DNA from: Shewanella fidelis ATCC BAA-318
GTDB taxonomy: Bacteria > Pseudomonadota > Gammaproteobacteria > Enterobacterales > Shewanellaceae
Direction of reading: 5' to 3'
Assembly (NCBI RefSeq): GCF_000518605.1
Contig: NZ_JADX01000005.1
Span: forward strand, 434,001 to 498,000
Length of the DNA stretch: 64,000 nucleotides
This document shows, piece after piece, positions 1-9,268 of the stretch. Both the position numbers and the translations under genes were made by a program. Numbering within the stretch: the first letter of the stretch is position 1; each line of letters starts with the position of its first letter. Below the pieces are notes generated by a model. That model was not told the DNA's origin and ran no database searches. It saw only the letters and a program-made list of their open reading frames with translations.

Positions 1-2
1 CA

Positions 3-998
3 CTGATTTGGGCTAGTTACTTAAATGAAACGATTGAGATGTGGGGCAAAGATGCCGATGTTAAGTTTCAGTCGCATCATTGGCCGGTTTGGGGCTCTGA
101 AAAAATCATCGATTACCTTAAAAAGCAGCGTGATATTTATAAGTATATCCACGACCAGTCAGTACGCTTAATGAACCAAGGTTACACAGGTGAAGAGATC
201 TCAGAAATGATTAGCTTGCCTGAGTCGTTAGAGCAGAATTGGGCGACAAGAGGCTACTACGGTACATTAAGACACAATAGCCGTGCTGTTTATCAGCGCT
301 ATATGGGCTGGTACACAGGTAATCCGTCTGATCTAAATAACCTACCACCAGAGATGGTCTCTAAAAAGATGATGGCTTATATGGGTGGTGAAGCAGAGGT
401 AATGAAAAAAGCCCAGCAAGATTTTGATAAAGGTGAATATCGCTGGACAGCAGAAGTGCTTAAATATGTGGTGTTTGCTAATCCAAATAACCAAGCGGCC
501 AAGCACTTACTTGCCGATAGTTATGAGCAGTTAGGTTATCAGGCTGAATCAGGTCCATGGCGCTCTGTTTATTTGCAAGGGGCGTATGAGTTAAGAAATG
601 GCATACCTAAAGGCTTAGCTTTAGAAACTGCGTCGCCAGATATTATCGCCAATATGCCAGTAACTATGCTATTTGATTATTTAGGCGTGAGGATCTTACC
701 TGAAAAAGCTGAAGGTAAGGAGCTAGTACTTAATCTTAACTTTGAAGATACTGATGAGCGTTATACCTTAACGGTGGAAAACTCAGTGCTGAATTATAGT
801 GATCAGCAAGTTGAAAAAGCTGATGCGACAGCAACGTTAACTAAAGCGACTTTAACTGAAATTCAATTAGGTCAGCTTAGCTTTGACCAAGCGGTTGCAG
901 AGGGCAAAGTGAAGCTTACGGGTAATGAGCAAGCCTTTGATGATTTCTTTGCTATGCTGGATAACTTTGAGTTCTGGTTTAATATCGTAACGCCGTAA
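3..998 (+). CDS. Alkyl sulfatase, C-terminal part (cut by window edge)
   Basis: The reading frame is open from base 3, before the first visible Met at 39, so the gene starts outside the window. The visible part matches the C-terminal half of SdsA1/BDS1-type zinc-dependent alkyl sulfatases. It has the conserved block QSHHWPVWG, in which a His is probably a zinc ligand, then the helical dimerisation region, and an SCP2-like tail (roughly the last 120 residues, starting near NMPVTMLFDYLGVRI). Enzymes of this family hydrolyse sulfate esters of alkyl chains to alcohol and sulfate and are usually exported. The N-terminal HxHxDH metal motif is not visible. Family call is firm; substrate is unknown. 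Confidence 0.85.
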   Translation: MIWASYLNETIEMWGKDADVKFQSHHWPVWGSEKIIDYLKKQRDIYKYIHDQSVRLMNQGYTGEEISEMISLPESLEQNWATRGYYGTLRHNSRAVYQRYMGWYTGNPSDLNNLPPEMVSKKMMAYMGGEAEVMKKAQQDFDKGEYRWTAEVLKYVVFANPNNQAAKHLLADSYEQLGYQAESGPWRSVYLQGAYELRNGIPKGLALETASPDIIANMPVTMLFDYLGVRILPEKAEGKELVLNLNFEDTDERYTLTVENSVLNYSDQQVEKADATATLTKATLTEIQLGQLSFDQAVAEGKVKLTGNEQAFDDFFAMLDNFEFWFNIVTP

Positions 999-1034
999 AT
1001 ACATGATTTGTATTTGGTAATATCGGTAATTAAT

Positions 1035-1062
1035 AAAAAAGCCAACAGATGTTGGCTTTTTT
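1035..1062. terminator. Bidirectional rho-independent terminator
   Basis: Six-base stem GCCAAC/GTTGGC with loop AGAT, an A-run before it and a T-run after it. It lies between the converging alkyl sulfatase and TonB-receptor genes and can serve both. Confidence 0.85.
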
Positions 1063-1088
1063 ATTCGCTAACTAAAACAAAAACAGTG

Positions 1089-3455
1089 CTATAAACTAAA
1101 CTCGCCACGTAAAGTTAATGCGAAGTGTCTTGGCGCGCCTAATGCGGGTGTGCGGGTAAAGTTATTGGTAATGTACTCTTCATCAAATAAGTTGTTACCT
1201 TGTAGATAAATCCCAACTGTTTGCCACTCATAACCAAGCTGCATATTCACTAGTGTGCGGCTATCGTTGTATGGATCAAATAACTCATCACCCTCTTTGT
1301 ATCCTTCACGATATGGATCAACCTTAACCGGTGCACTTTGGGCATAGTTGGCATTGACGTTGGCAAAAATCCCATTGTTAGCGGTGTAAGTGGCACCCAC
1401 ATTACCTGTCCATTCTGGAGCAGTGAATTGACGACCGGATAAGTCATTAATGATTGGGGTCGTTTCCGTCGGGATAGTGATTATAAAATCAGTAAACTCG
1501 GTCTTTGACTGCCCCACAGCAGCATATAAGGTGAGTTCGTCAGTGACTTGGTAGTTCAGCTCAAGCTCAAAACCTTGCACAGTTGATTGACCTGCATTGA
1601 CGGTTTCATTGTCATAACGGTTAGGAGAGAGTTGTACATTCACTTGTTGGTCACGCCAGTCGACATAAAACAGGTTAGCATTGGCAACGAGATCACCGTC
1701 TAGCCAAGTCGAACGCAGTGATAGCTCGTAGTTATCTGTGTATTCTGGGTCGTACTCAAACACATCACCACGAGCGTTGTTAATACCTACACCACCTGAG
1801 CGGTAGCCTTTTTGATACGAAAAACTCGTGATTAAGTCTTCTGTCCAGTGATAGCTAAAACCTAGCTTAGGTAGGATAGTGTTGAAGTCATTTTCTATTT
1901 TAGGTGTTGCAGATGATGCGCTGGCAGCTAAATCATAAAACTGCTGGTTAATACCGGCGATTAGTGGTGCTATGCCTTCATAAGGGGTACCAATATAGCT
2001 GGCTGGATCCGGTATTTTATCTGCATTTAAGATGATGTATTGCGCATCATTTTGAGTTTCTTGCTTTTCATGGTCGAAGCGAATACCAGCAAAAACATCC
2101 CACTTTTCCGTGATATTCCAAACGGCATCAGCAAATAACGCATAACTTGAGATAGTCTGTTGTGACGAGGTTAACGCACTTGTGTGAGCTGGGTTAAACT
2201 CGGCATATTGGCTAACCACTAAATCAGCAATAGGTTGGCTCAGGCCGTACCTTGCTTGCAATATATCGCTGGTGAGACCTAAACGGTTTAGTTTCAGGTT
2301 ACTTAAGCCGTTAGAGTGGTCATCGACATCAGTGTTAAAGTAATAAGCGCCAATAACACCGCTAAAGTCATCGTATTCAAAAGTTAGTCTTAGCTCTTGG
2401 CTTAGTGAGTCAGTAGTGTTGTTGTAGTTAGAAATACTGCCTGTATCTTCTGGAAATTGACTGCCTTCAATCGCTAAAAAGTCTGAATCCCAAGTAAAGC
2501 GAGTATCGACACTAGACCAAGTTGTATATGAGCCTAACGACCAATAATCGTTTAAGTCGTAATTTAGCTCCAACACCAGTATGTCGGCATCAACAGTCTC
2601 TTTTCTTTCATCGTTATTGTAAACATAACGGTGCTCAAAGGGATTTTGACCTTGTGCTATTTCTACTGCGGTATGACCATAATCACTGTTACTGCGGGTA
2701 TAGCCAAGCTGAGCAGAAAACTCAGGTAAGGCTGATGGTTGGTAAAGTAGTTTTAATCGATAGGTGCCGTCGTCACGAAAGTCGGCGGGCTCATTGCGGA
2801 CTAAGTTTTCAATGTAGCCGTCAGTCTCTTTCTTTTCACCGCTAAAGCGGAATGAAAGCTCATCTTCAATAAGGCCACCACCTATGGCAACGCCAATTTC
2901 TCGTTGTCCATATTCGCCGACAGTTAATTGGTACTTTCCTTGCCAATCTTGAGTCGGTGCTTGGGTTGTCATAATCACAGCGCCAGCTAACGCATTACGA
3001 CCTTGTAACGTCGATTGTGGACCGCGTAATATTTCAACTTGCTTAGCATCCCAAGTTGAAAAGCCGCCGCCATAAATCATACGCTCAGGTAAAGGAGCCC
3101 CATCTACATAAACGCTGGCTAAAAAGCTATTGCCACCACCTGACACATTAAAGCCATCAATACCACGAATGCTAAAGCTACGATTACCAGTCACTTGAGT
3201 ATTAGCTGTATTGATTATTACATCGCGAAAATCATTAATGTTTTCTTGTTCTAACTGTTTCTCAGTAAGTACTGCAACACTGGTTGTGGTCTCTTGCACT
3301 GTACGGGCTATTTTCTGGCCAGTAACCATGATCCGTTCGATATCACTGGTATCGCTAGCATTATCTGCTGCAGCAGATAAACAGGTTAATGAGGCTGGAA
3401 TAAGTAAACCAAAGCGAATTGCGCTGGCAATAGGGGTTAAGTTAGATGATCGCAT
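1089..3455 (-). CDS. TonB-dependent outer-membrane receptor (iron/siderophore type)
   Basis: The protein has 788 residues: a signal peptide, a TonB-box-like segment (IERIMVTGQ), a plug domain with the usual VEILRGPQSTLQGRNA block, and a 22-strand-type barrel ending in an aromatic/hydrophobic C-terminus (LRGEFSL). It should import a ferric chelate using TonB energy. The iron role is inferred from Fur-like boxes just upstream and from the divergent DUF3325/PepSY operon, a pairing typical of ferric-siderophore loci. The ligand cannot be told from sequence. Confidence 0.85.
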   Translation of the reverse strand: MRSSNLTPIASAIRFGLLIPASLTCLSAAADNASDTSDIERIMVTGQKIARTVQETTTSVAVLTEKQLEQENINDFRDVIINTANTQVTGNRSFSIRGIDGFNVSGGGNSFLASVYVDGAPLPERMIYGGGFSTWDAKQVEILRGPQSTLQGRNALAGAVIMTTQAPTQDWQGKYQLTVGEYGQREIGVAIGGGLIEDELSFRFSGEKKETDGYIENLVRNEPADFRDDGTYRLKLLYQPSALPEFSAQLGYTRSNSDYGHTAVEIAQGQNPFEHRYVYNNDERKETVDADILVLELNYDLNDYWSLGSYTTWSSVDTRFTWDSDFLAIEGSQFPEDTGSISNYNNTTDSLSQELRLTFEYDDFSGVIGAYYFNTDVDDHSNGLSNLKLNRLGLTSDILQARYGLSQPIADLVVSQYAEFNPAHTSALTSSQQTISSYALFADAVWNITEKWDVFAGIRFDHEKQETQNDAQYIILNADKIPDPASYIGTPYEGIAPLIAGINQQFYDLAASASSATPKIENDFNTILPKLGFSYHWTEDLITSFSYQKGYRSGGVGINNARGDVFEYDPEYTDNYELSLRSTWLDGDLVANANLFYVDWRDQQVNVQLSPNRYDNETVNAGQSTVQGFELELNYQVTDELTLYAAVGQSKTEFTDFIITIPTETTPIINDLSGRQFTAPEWTGNVGATYTANNGIFANVNANYAQSAPVKVDPYREGYKEGDELFDPYNDSRTLVNMQLGYEWQTVGIYLQGNNLFDEEYITNNFTRTPALGAPRHFALTLRGEFSL

Positions 3456-3465
3456 GCTTTATCGT

Positions 3466-3569
3466 CCGAATGATAATGGTTGTTATTTTTAATTGCGGCA
3501 ATGCTAACATAATCATCTTGTAATCTGATAACCTATTTACGATAATTAATACAAATTATTATCATTTGT
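3466..3569. promoter_or_regulatory. Divergent promoter region with two Fur-like boxes
   Basis: Two segments resemble the 19-base Fur box GATAATGATAATCATTATC. Positions 3466-3484 contain AATGATAAT and match at about 12 of 19. Positions 3551-3569 contain ATTATCATT, match about 12 of 19 and are nearly palindromic. They sit between the receptor (minus) and the membrane-protein operon (plus), so both would be iron-repressed. Counts were made by eye. Confidence 0.6.
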
Positions 3570-3587
3570 ATTAACTTTGGTCGTTTT

Positions 3588-3905
3588 ATGATTTTTGTTA
3601 GTGTTTTTTTATTGTGGAGCGGATGCTTTGCTAGCTATTTATCCTCAAGTAAACAAAGGCTTGTAAAAACAGCTTACCCCAAGAGGGCGGTTGTTTTTTG
3701 CATTACTATATTGCTCTCCCTAGCTGTGGCTGGCTTAGCAGAACACTACGGCTGGCTGGTTTCTAGCTTAATTAGCCTGTTACTTGTGATGGCAATGTGG
3801 CTGTTGTTAGTGATTGTTGCATCGCATATTCGGCAGCGAGCTATATTGGTTTTCTCGCTTGGGGCAGTGTTTTTTCCAAGTATTTTTCTGTTGGGGATTC
3901 ACTAA
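3588..3905 (+). CDS. DUF3325-like small membrane protein
   Basis: This 105-residue protein is almost wholly hydrophobic, with about three to four transmembrane segments. Size and position (first gene of an operon ending in a PepSY protein, opposite a TonB receptor) match the DUF3325 proteins found in iron-uptake operons of Shewanella and relatives. The biochemical role of that family is unknown; a part in handling iron or reduced siderophore at the inner membrane is a guess from context. The next gene starts two bases after the stop. Confidence 0.6.
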   Translation: MIFVSVFLLWSGCFASYLSSSKQRLVKTAYPKRAVVFCITILLSLAVAGLAEHYGWLVSSLISLLLVMAMWLLLVIVASHIRQRAILVFSLGAVFFPSIFLLGIH

Positions 3906-3907
3906 CT

Positions 3908-4171
3908 ATGTGGCCAAAAACAATCACAGCTTTTCTCGGTGGCTTGCTGTTGTCAGTGAGTATGATGCTGAGTTTATATCTGCTCATTCCATTGGCGATT
4001 GATATTAAATTACTCATTGGTTTATTGGCTGGCTTTAGCATTTGGGTTGCCGCAATGGTGTATTTCTATAGTTTTAATAACCCTAAAACCAGTGCCCTAC
4101 GCTGTGGCAAATTTCTGTTGTTGTCAGTAGCTATCAATTCGCTTCTTTTTTGGTACCAGTCACCACTATGA
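3908..4171 (+). CDS. Small membrane protein of the iron-uptake operon (DUF3649-like)
   Basis: Taking the ATG at 3908, two bases after the previous stop, gives 87 residues starting MWPKTITAFLGG with three predicted membrane helices. The frame is open further upstream, but that part overlaps the previous gene and does not look like protein of this family. Such a protein commonly sits between DUF3325 and PepSY genes and is called an iron uptake protein (DUF3649) in databases. Its TGA overlaps the next ATG (ATGA), showing translational coupling. Confidence 0.6.
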   Translation: MWPKTITAFLGGLLLSVSMMLSLYLLIPLAIDIKLLIGLLAGFSIWVAAMVYFYSFNNPKTSALRCGKFLLLSVAINSLLFWYQSPL

Positions 4172-5772
4172 ATACACAATCAATGTCTGCAAGAGCAATA
4201 AAAAGTCCGCAAAGCCAGTGGGTTAAGAATCTAACTGAATCTCATAGTTGGATAGGCGTGATTATTTCACCTTTGTTGTTTTTAATCTTTTGGGCAGGCG
4301 CAGTGACGCTGTTTTACGAAGAGGTAAAACAATGGGATGTAGTGCCGCAGTTTCCGGTAGCATTAGAGCAAAACCAGGTGCCGTTACAGCAAATAGTCGA
4401 AGATAAGCTGGCACAGCATGATTTTGATTATGAAGAGCACCTTATGGTGCAAATGCCGTCTGAGCATGATCCGTACTATAAGGTGTTTCTCGATCTAGTA
4501 CGTGAAGAGGGTAAACAAGATGAGCACGGCGAAGTGGTCTCTTTGCTTATTGACCCTAATAGCGGTGCTAGCGTCGCCAATCGAGACGATTTCTTCTTAG
4601 GAGACTTCATATACCGTTTGCATTATGACTTAAACCTCCCTGGCGGCGCTTACTTAATTGGTATTATCAGTCTGTTTTTCTTTTTTGCTTTAGTGTCAGG
4701 CGTGTTCATTCACGCTAAAAAGTTATTCAAACACTTTTTCTTATATCGCAACGATAAAAACCGCCGCGACCAGTTACTGGATCTACACAATGTGGTTGGC
4801 GTGATGACGCTGCCGTTTACCTTAATGTATGCCATCAGTGGCTTGGTGTTTAATTTGGCGATTGTCTACCAAATTGCTTTTGTGGTGTTTATCTATCAAG
4901 GCGATCAAGACACATTATTTAAAGATGCGGGATTCACCTTGTTTGATGAACCTAGGATTGAGCAAAGTATCGATATGACGAGGGCTTATGAGATCATTGA
5001 GCAAACTAGGCAGCGTCCAGACTTCTATCTGAGGAACGTCATCTTTTATAATTACGGAGATGAGTCGGCGATTATTCAGTTACGCGGTAATGACTTAGCC
5101 CACTTTTCGCAAAAAGATGAGTTTTTCTATCGCGTTAAAACGGGTGAATTGCTGAATAAAACCGACATTGAAAATTACAACGTCTTCCGTAAAGGTAGAG
5201 AGATTATTGCGACCTTACATTTTGGCGACTTTGCGGGTGTCGATGTGCGTGTTGTGTACTTTATTCTCTCCATTGCCATTTGTGCCATGATCGTTGTCGG
5301 CAACATGTTGTGGCTTGATAAACGCACATTGCAGCAAAACGTGTCGCAACGGACGATAAGTCTGGTTCGAGGGTTAACTTTGGGGGGCTGTGGCGGTTTA
5401 ATCGTTGCAACAACCGTGGCTTTCTTTGTTGAGCGTGTGCTGCCCGCAGGTATGCAAGCGCGAGCAGATTACTTAATTGCCAGCTTTATCCTCACTTTAG
5501 TGATGGCAATAGTGTTGAGTTATAGCATTAGCAATAAACGACGCTACTTAACTCAAATGATAATGCTGAGCTGCTTAGTGTTAACCGCAACAATAGCGGC
5601 GGATTGGTACTTGTTTGCCAGTGAAATCATCCAGCTTACTCGGCAAGGGTTTTATGGCATTGTTGGCGTTGAAATAGCTATGCTGTTAATGATCATAAGT
5701 GGGCTATACATAGTGCGAAAGCTCAGTCAGTCGCCATCGCAGCAAGCACTTAGCTTGCAGCCGGTTAGTTAA
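4168..5772 (+). CDS. PepSY-associated TM protein (ferric-siderophore reductase-like)
   Basis: The start at 4168 forms an ATGA overlap with the preceding gene; an upstream in-frame TTG at 4150 is less likely. The product (534 residues) has an N-terminal helix after SHSWIGVI, a periplasmic PepSY region, central helices with conserved His (LHNVVGVMTLPFTLMYAISG) and several C-terminal helices. The family (PiuB/FoxB-like) sits in the inner membrane and is linked to reduction or release of iron from imported siderophores. The neighbouring receptor and Fur-like boxes support that role. It is the last gene of the operon and is followed by a clear terminator. Confidence 0.8.
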   Translation: MNTQSMSARAIKSPQSQWVKNLTESHSWIGVIISPLLFLIFWAGAVTLFYEEVKQWDVVPQFPVALEQNQVPLQQIVEDKLAQHDFDYEEHLMVQMPSEHDPYYKVFLDLVREEGKQDEHGEVVSLLIDPNSGASVANRDDFFLGDFIYRLHYDLNLPGGAYLIGIISLFFFFALVSGVFIHAKKLFKHFFLYRNDKNRRDQLLDLHNVVGVMTLPFTLMYAISGLVFNLAIVYQIAFVVFIYQGDQDTLFKDAGFTLFDEPRIEQSIDMTRAYEIIEQTRQRPDFYLRNVIFYNYGDESAIIQLRGNDLAHFSQKDEFFYRVKTGELLNKTDIENYNVFRKGREIIATLHFGDFAGVDVRVVYFILSIAICAMIVVGNMLWLDKRTLQQNVSQRTISLVRGLTLGGCGGLIVATTVAFFVERVLPAGMQARADYLIASFILTLVMAIVLSYSISNKRRYLTQMIMLSCLVLTATIAADWYLFASEIIQLTRQGFYGIVGVEIAMLLMIISGLYIVRKLSQSPSQQALSLQPVS

Positions 5773-5792
5773 CACAAGTTATTAGTAAACAT

Positions 5793-5824
5793 AAAAAAAT
5801 GCAGCTTAGGGCTGCATTTTTTTA
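5793..5824 (+). terminator. Rho-independent terminator after the PepSY operon
   Basis: Stem GCAGC/GCTGC with loop TTAGG, extended by A-rich and T-rich flanks, ending in a run of seven T. Confidence 0.85.
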
Positions 5825-6130
5825 TCAAGTGCGGTGTTTAGGCTAATTTAAACAGTACATACGAGGCTAGTTTGTTGTTAATGCACGGGTTTTAAAGTGA
5901 CTAAAATTATTTTATTTTGTGGTTATTTTTTTATATTCCAATTTCAAATTATGGTGTAAATTAGCTTAACCATATCTAGTACAACTTGTATTGATAGATA
6001 GATGCCATTGTTGGTTTGTTCATAACCTGAACTAAACCTGTTGTGTTATTTATTTTGAATACTCTACACCTCCCCAAGCCAGCACTAGGCCCAAGATCTT
6101 TAGAGCATTCCGTTTGATAAAGAGATCCCA
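5825..6130 (+). other. AT-rich gene-free leader region of the ATP-grasp operon
   Basis: This stretch of about 300 bases holds no convincing gene. It is very AT-rich in its first half (T-runs around 5910-5945) and presumably carries the promoter of the ATP-grasp/DUF1704 operon. I see no clear operator or structured RNA. Confidence 0.5.
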
Positions 6131-7168
6131 TTGAATATTTTATTTTTGATGTACCCGTGGTCGAGTATTAAACCTGAAACCGATACCACACTGAGGTTGA
6201 TCCATGAGTGTGTGTTAAGGGGACATACCGTTGCTATAGCAACCACTAGCAATTTGACTATGCGCGACTCAGAAGCCAGTGCATTTTGCCAAGTGTTTAA
6301 TAAAGAGCAGCAGACGCCAAATAACATCGTGTCTTTTTATAAAAAAGCTGAGTTTAAGAAGCTGCAGCTGCCTTTAGCAGGTTTTGATAGCATTTTTATG
6401 CGTGCGAGCCCGCCGTTAGACCCGATTGCACTAAACTTTTTAGATTCTGTACGTGATGAAGTGTTCATCATGAACGATATTGATGGCTTACGTATCGCCA
6501 ACAACAAGCTTTATACGGCGTCGTTTGACGATCCAGCAAATACTTTTATTCCAGTAACTCATGTGTCTAAAACACCTGAGTATCTAGAAAAAGTGCTGCG
6601 TGAATCAAAAACAGACAAGATGATTATGAAGCCGCTTGATGGTTTTGGTGGTCAAGGGGTTATCTTGGTTGAGAAAGCGGCGCAAAAGAGTTTTCACTCT
6701 TTACTACAGTTTTATATCAACAGTGGCAAAGGCGAAAACTACGTTATTTTACAAGAATATGTTGAAGGCGCTGATGAAGGCGATGTGCGTATTCTTATGT
6801 TAAATGGTGAGCCAATTGGTGCCATGAAGCGCGTACCTGCAGACGGTGAAGTGCGTTCCAATATTCATGCTGGTGGCAGTGTGGTTAAGCATGTATTAAC
6901 CAAGCAAGAAAAAGCACTGTGTAAGCACATTGGTCCTAAGCTAGTGCGTGATGGGTTATTTTTTGTCGGTATTGATGTGATCAACGGTAAGTTGATTGAG
7001 GTTAACGTGCAAAGTCCCGGGGGTATTATGCGAATTAATAAATTAAATAACGTAAAGCTACAACGTAAAGTTATCGATTTTATTGAAAGCGTAATCCAAG
7101 CCAAAGAAGCGTTAAGCACCAGAAAAACTGAATTTAGAAAGGCGATTGAAGATGCTCAAATTATCTGA
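6131..7168 (+). CDS. RimK/GshB-like ATP-grasp ligase
   Basis: The protein has 345 residues and starts at a TTG giving MNILFLMYPW, which is how homologues of this family begin. The ATP-grasp core is visible: KPLDGFGGQGV (nucleotide-binding glycine-rich loop, about residues 175-185), LQEYVEGADEGDVRI, and the metal-binding end GIDVINGKLIEVNVQSPGG. The fold matches glutathione synthetase and RimK-type peptide ligases, which join a carboxylate to an amine through an acyl phosphate. It is not the usual gshB: it overlaps an N-formylglutamate-amidohydrolase/DUF1704 gene, a pairing seen in many proteobacteria with unknown substrate. Confidence 0.75.
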   Translation: MNILFLMYPWSSIKPETDTTLRLIHECVLRGHTVAIATTSNLTMRDSEASAFCQVFNKEQQTPNNIVSFYKKAEFKKLQLPLAGFDSIFMRASPPLDPIALNFLDSVRDEVFIMNDIDGLRIANNKLYTASFDDPANTFIPVTHVSKTPEYLEKVLRESKTDKMIMKPLDGFGGQGVILVEKAAQKSFHSLLQFYINSGKGENYVILQEYVEGADEGDVRILMLNGEPIGAMKRVPADGEVRSNIHAGGSVVKHVLTKQEKALCKHIGPKLVRDGLFFVGIDVINGKLIEVNVQSPGGIMRINKLNNVKLQRKVIDFIESVIQAKEALSTRKTEFRKAIEDAQII

Positions 7169-9131
7169 AAAAGAATGTATAGCATTAATAAATAAAGGCG
7201 AGTGTTTTCACGCAGAAGTGGAAGCCGGGGCATTTACCGTAAAAATTGATGAGTACTCACCATTTGTGTGTACCGCTATCCACAACGGCCATCGTTTACG
7301 TGAAGATCTGCAAAACAACTGTCGCCTAACTGATGAAGAGCGTCGCTTTGCTGAGGCGCCGTTTACTGCCGATATGCTGTCATCATTTCCTATCGTACTG
7401 ACAGGTAACGACTCTCGCTATGAATACGATTTGAATAGACCTAAATCTCATTCAACTCACTATAAAACAGCATGGAAAAAACCACTAACCGCTAAACAGC
7501 GTAACGAAAGTCATGCTAAACATGAGTCGTTCTACAATGTGTTAAGTGCGCTGGTGGCGCGTTTAGAAAAGCAGTTTAAAAACAGCATCGTATTTGATGT
7601 ACATTCGTTTAACTATCAGCAAATTGAAGCCGACACACCAACCTTTAATATCGGTACCAGCCAGATTGATATTGAACGTTGGGGAACAGCTTGTCAGAAC
7701 TTTGAAAAGCAGCTTAATAAAATTGAGCTACCAAACATTGCTGTGCGTGCTGCACGTGATGAAGTTTTTCAAGGCCGAGGTTACTTAATTGCCCATGTGA
7801 ACGCCCATTTTGACCACACTTTAGTATTACCTCTTGAAGTGAAAAAGGTATTTATGGATGAAACCACGGGTGAGCTATATCCATTAGTATTAGAAGAACT
7901 TAAAGGCGGAGTTAAGCAAGCAATCTCTGAGACTGCAGCCTACTTTATGCGCCGTTTTGGTAAGCGCAAGTCAGTGCGTAATGTCGATCTATTGTCATCG
8001 ACTTTACCGTCTGAGATTTTATCGCTAGATAAGAGTTTGTATAAGCTTGCCAGCAATGTTGCCACACTGAAGTATATTAACCCGGTTAATATCGCCAGTG
8101 AGCGTAAAAAGTTTTTAGCACGTAAAGGCGCGGTGGCGCCAGAGTTTAGCTACAAGCAGCTCAACATTAATCCATATCAATTCCGTGAACAGCTTTATAA
8201 GCTACCGGTATCGAATATTATGGATGCCGATATTCAGCAACTTTACCGCCATGTTATCGATAACTTAGCGACTAAAATTGACCTACTTTGTTCGATAGGC
8301 ACAGATGAGTTTGTTTATAATTCATTGAAATATTACGGCCAGCCAGACAAAGAAGATATTGCAAACGCGGAATTTTTACTGCGTGCACCAGCCATTGAAG
8401 GCGATGATGAAGAGCCTATCTATGATGCAGCTTATGCGGTTAAGTCATTCCAAAAGTATGCCGATGACTGGGGTCTTAAGTGTAAAGTTGAAAAGTCATC
8501 GCGTATCGTGGCAAAGGCGATGGTCAATAGCGCCCGTGGTAGCTTGATGATCAACAAAGATGCCATGTTCACTAGCAAAGAGTTAGTGGCTTTTGCTTAC
8601 CATGAGCTAGGCGTGCACATGTTGACAACCGTTAATGCCCGTAGCCAAAAGTTACGCGTAATGTCACTTGGTTTAGTGGGCAATACCCATACGCAAGAGG
8701 GCGTGGCGATTTACAGTGAATACTGCTCAGGCAACTTGACCCTAAACCGTTTGAAAATTCTAGCAATGCGAGTGATAGCGGTTAACTTAATGCTAGAGCA
8801 GCGCGACTTCTCGATGACATTTGAGACTTTAAAGCGTGAATATGGCCAAACGACAGAGCAAGCCTTTACCTTAACCACGCGTGTATATCGCGGCGGTGGT
8901 TTCACTAAAGACTTCCTGTATTTAAAAGGCTTTAGAGACATAGTTAACTTAAGTAAAACTACGCCTCTAGATAACTTATTGGCAGGTAAGGCAGGCATAT
9001 TAGACATGCCAGTTGTCAGTGAAATGGTCGAGCGTAATATGTTAGAGCGTCCAGTACCGTTATTTGAGCTTAAACATAAATCAACACCTGAAACCGCGGT
9101 GATTGATTATCTGATTTCGGCGATTCGATAA
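7152..9131 (+). CDS. N-formylglutamate-amidohydrolase/DUF1704 fusion (QEGLA-motif metallopeptidase)
   Basis: The ATG at 7152 has an AAAGG site nine bases upstream and overlaps the ATP-grasp gene by 17 bases (659 residues). Residues 1 to about 260 resemble N-formylglutamate amidohydrolase (FDVHSFNY; VNAHFDHTLVLPLEVKK). The C-terminal half is DUF1704, annotated in databases as flavohemoglobin expression-modulating QEGLA motif protein: it has HELGVH (H484, E485, H489) and QEGVA (Q515, E516). The same HExxxH pattern occurs in the eukaryotic MATCAP tyrosine carboxypeptidases, which belong to DUF1704. It is therefore probably a zinc carboxypeptidase-like enzyme acting with the ligase upstream; the substrate is unknown. 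Confidence 0.8.
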   Translation: MLKLSEKECIALINKGECFHAEVEAGAFTVKIDEYSPFVCTAIHNGHRLREDLQNNCRLTDEERRFAEAPFTADMLSSFPIVLTGNDSRYEYDLNRPKSHSTHYKTAWKKPLTAKQRNESHAKHESFYNVLSALVARLEKQFKNSIVFDVHSFNYQQIEADTPTFNIGTSQIDIERWGTACQNFEKQLNKIELPNIAVRAARDEVFQGRGYLIAHVNAHFDHTLVLPLEVKKVFMDETTGELYPLVLEELKGGVKQAISETAAYFMRRFGKRKSVRNVDLLSSTLPSEILSLDKSLYKLASNVATLKYINPVNIASERKKFLARKGAVAPEFSYKQLNINPYQFREQLYKLPVSNIMDADIQQLYRHVIDNLATKIDLLCSIGTDEFVYNSLKYYGQPDKEDIANAEFLLRAPAIEGDDEEPIYDAAYAVKSFQKYADDWGLKCKVEKSSRIVAKAMVNSARGSLMINKDAMFTSKELVAFAYHELGVHMLTTVNARSQKLRVMSLGLVGNTHTQEGVAIYSEYCSGNLTLNRLKILAMRVIAVNLMLEQRDFSMTFETLKREYGQTTEQAFTLTTRVYRGGGFTKDFLYLKGFRDIVNLSKTTPLDNLLAGKAGILDMPVVSEMVERNMLERPVPLFELKHKSTPETAVIDYLISAIR

Positions 9132-9155
9132 GCCGCAATAAGCGAACAATAAACG

Positions 9156-9187
9156 CGCCTTATTCTTAACGGAATAAGGCGTTTTTT
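9156..9187 (+). terminator. Rho-independent terminator after the DUF1704 operon
   Basis: Perfect ten-base stem CGCCTTATTC/GAATAAGGCG with a six-base loop and seven T. Confidence 0.9.
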
Positions 9188-9268
9188 TATGTCGAATATT
9201 ATTAGCTTATAGGATCGGGCATGGTATAAATAATGTTCACTTAAAGAGTCAACTAGGGAGAGAAGCTG

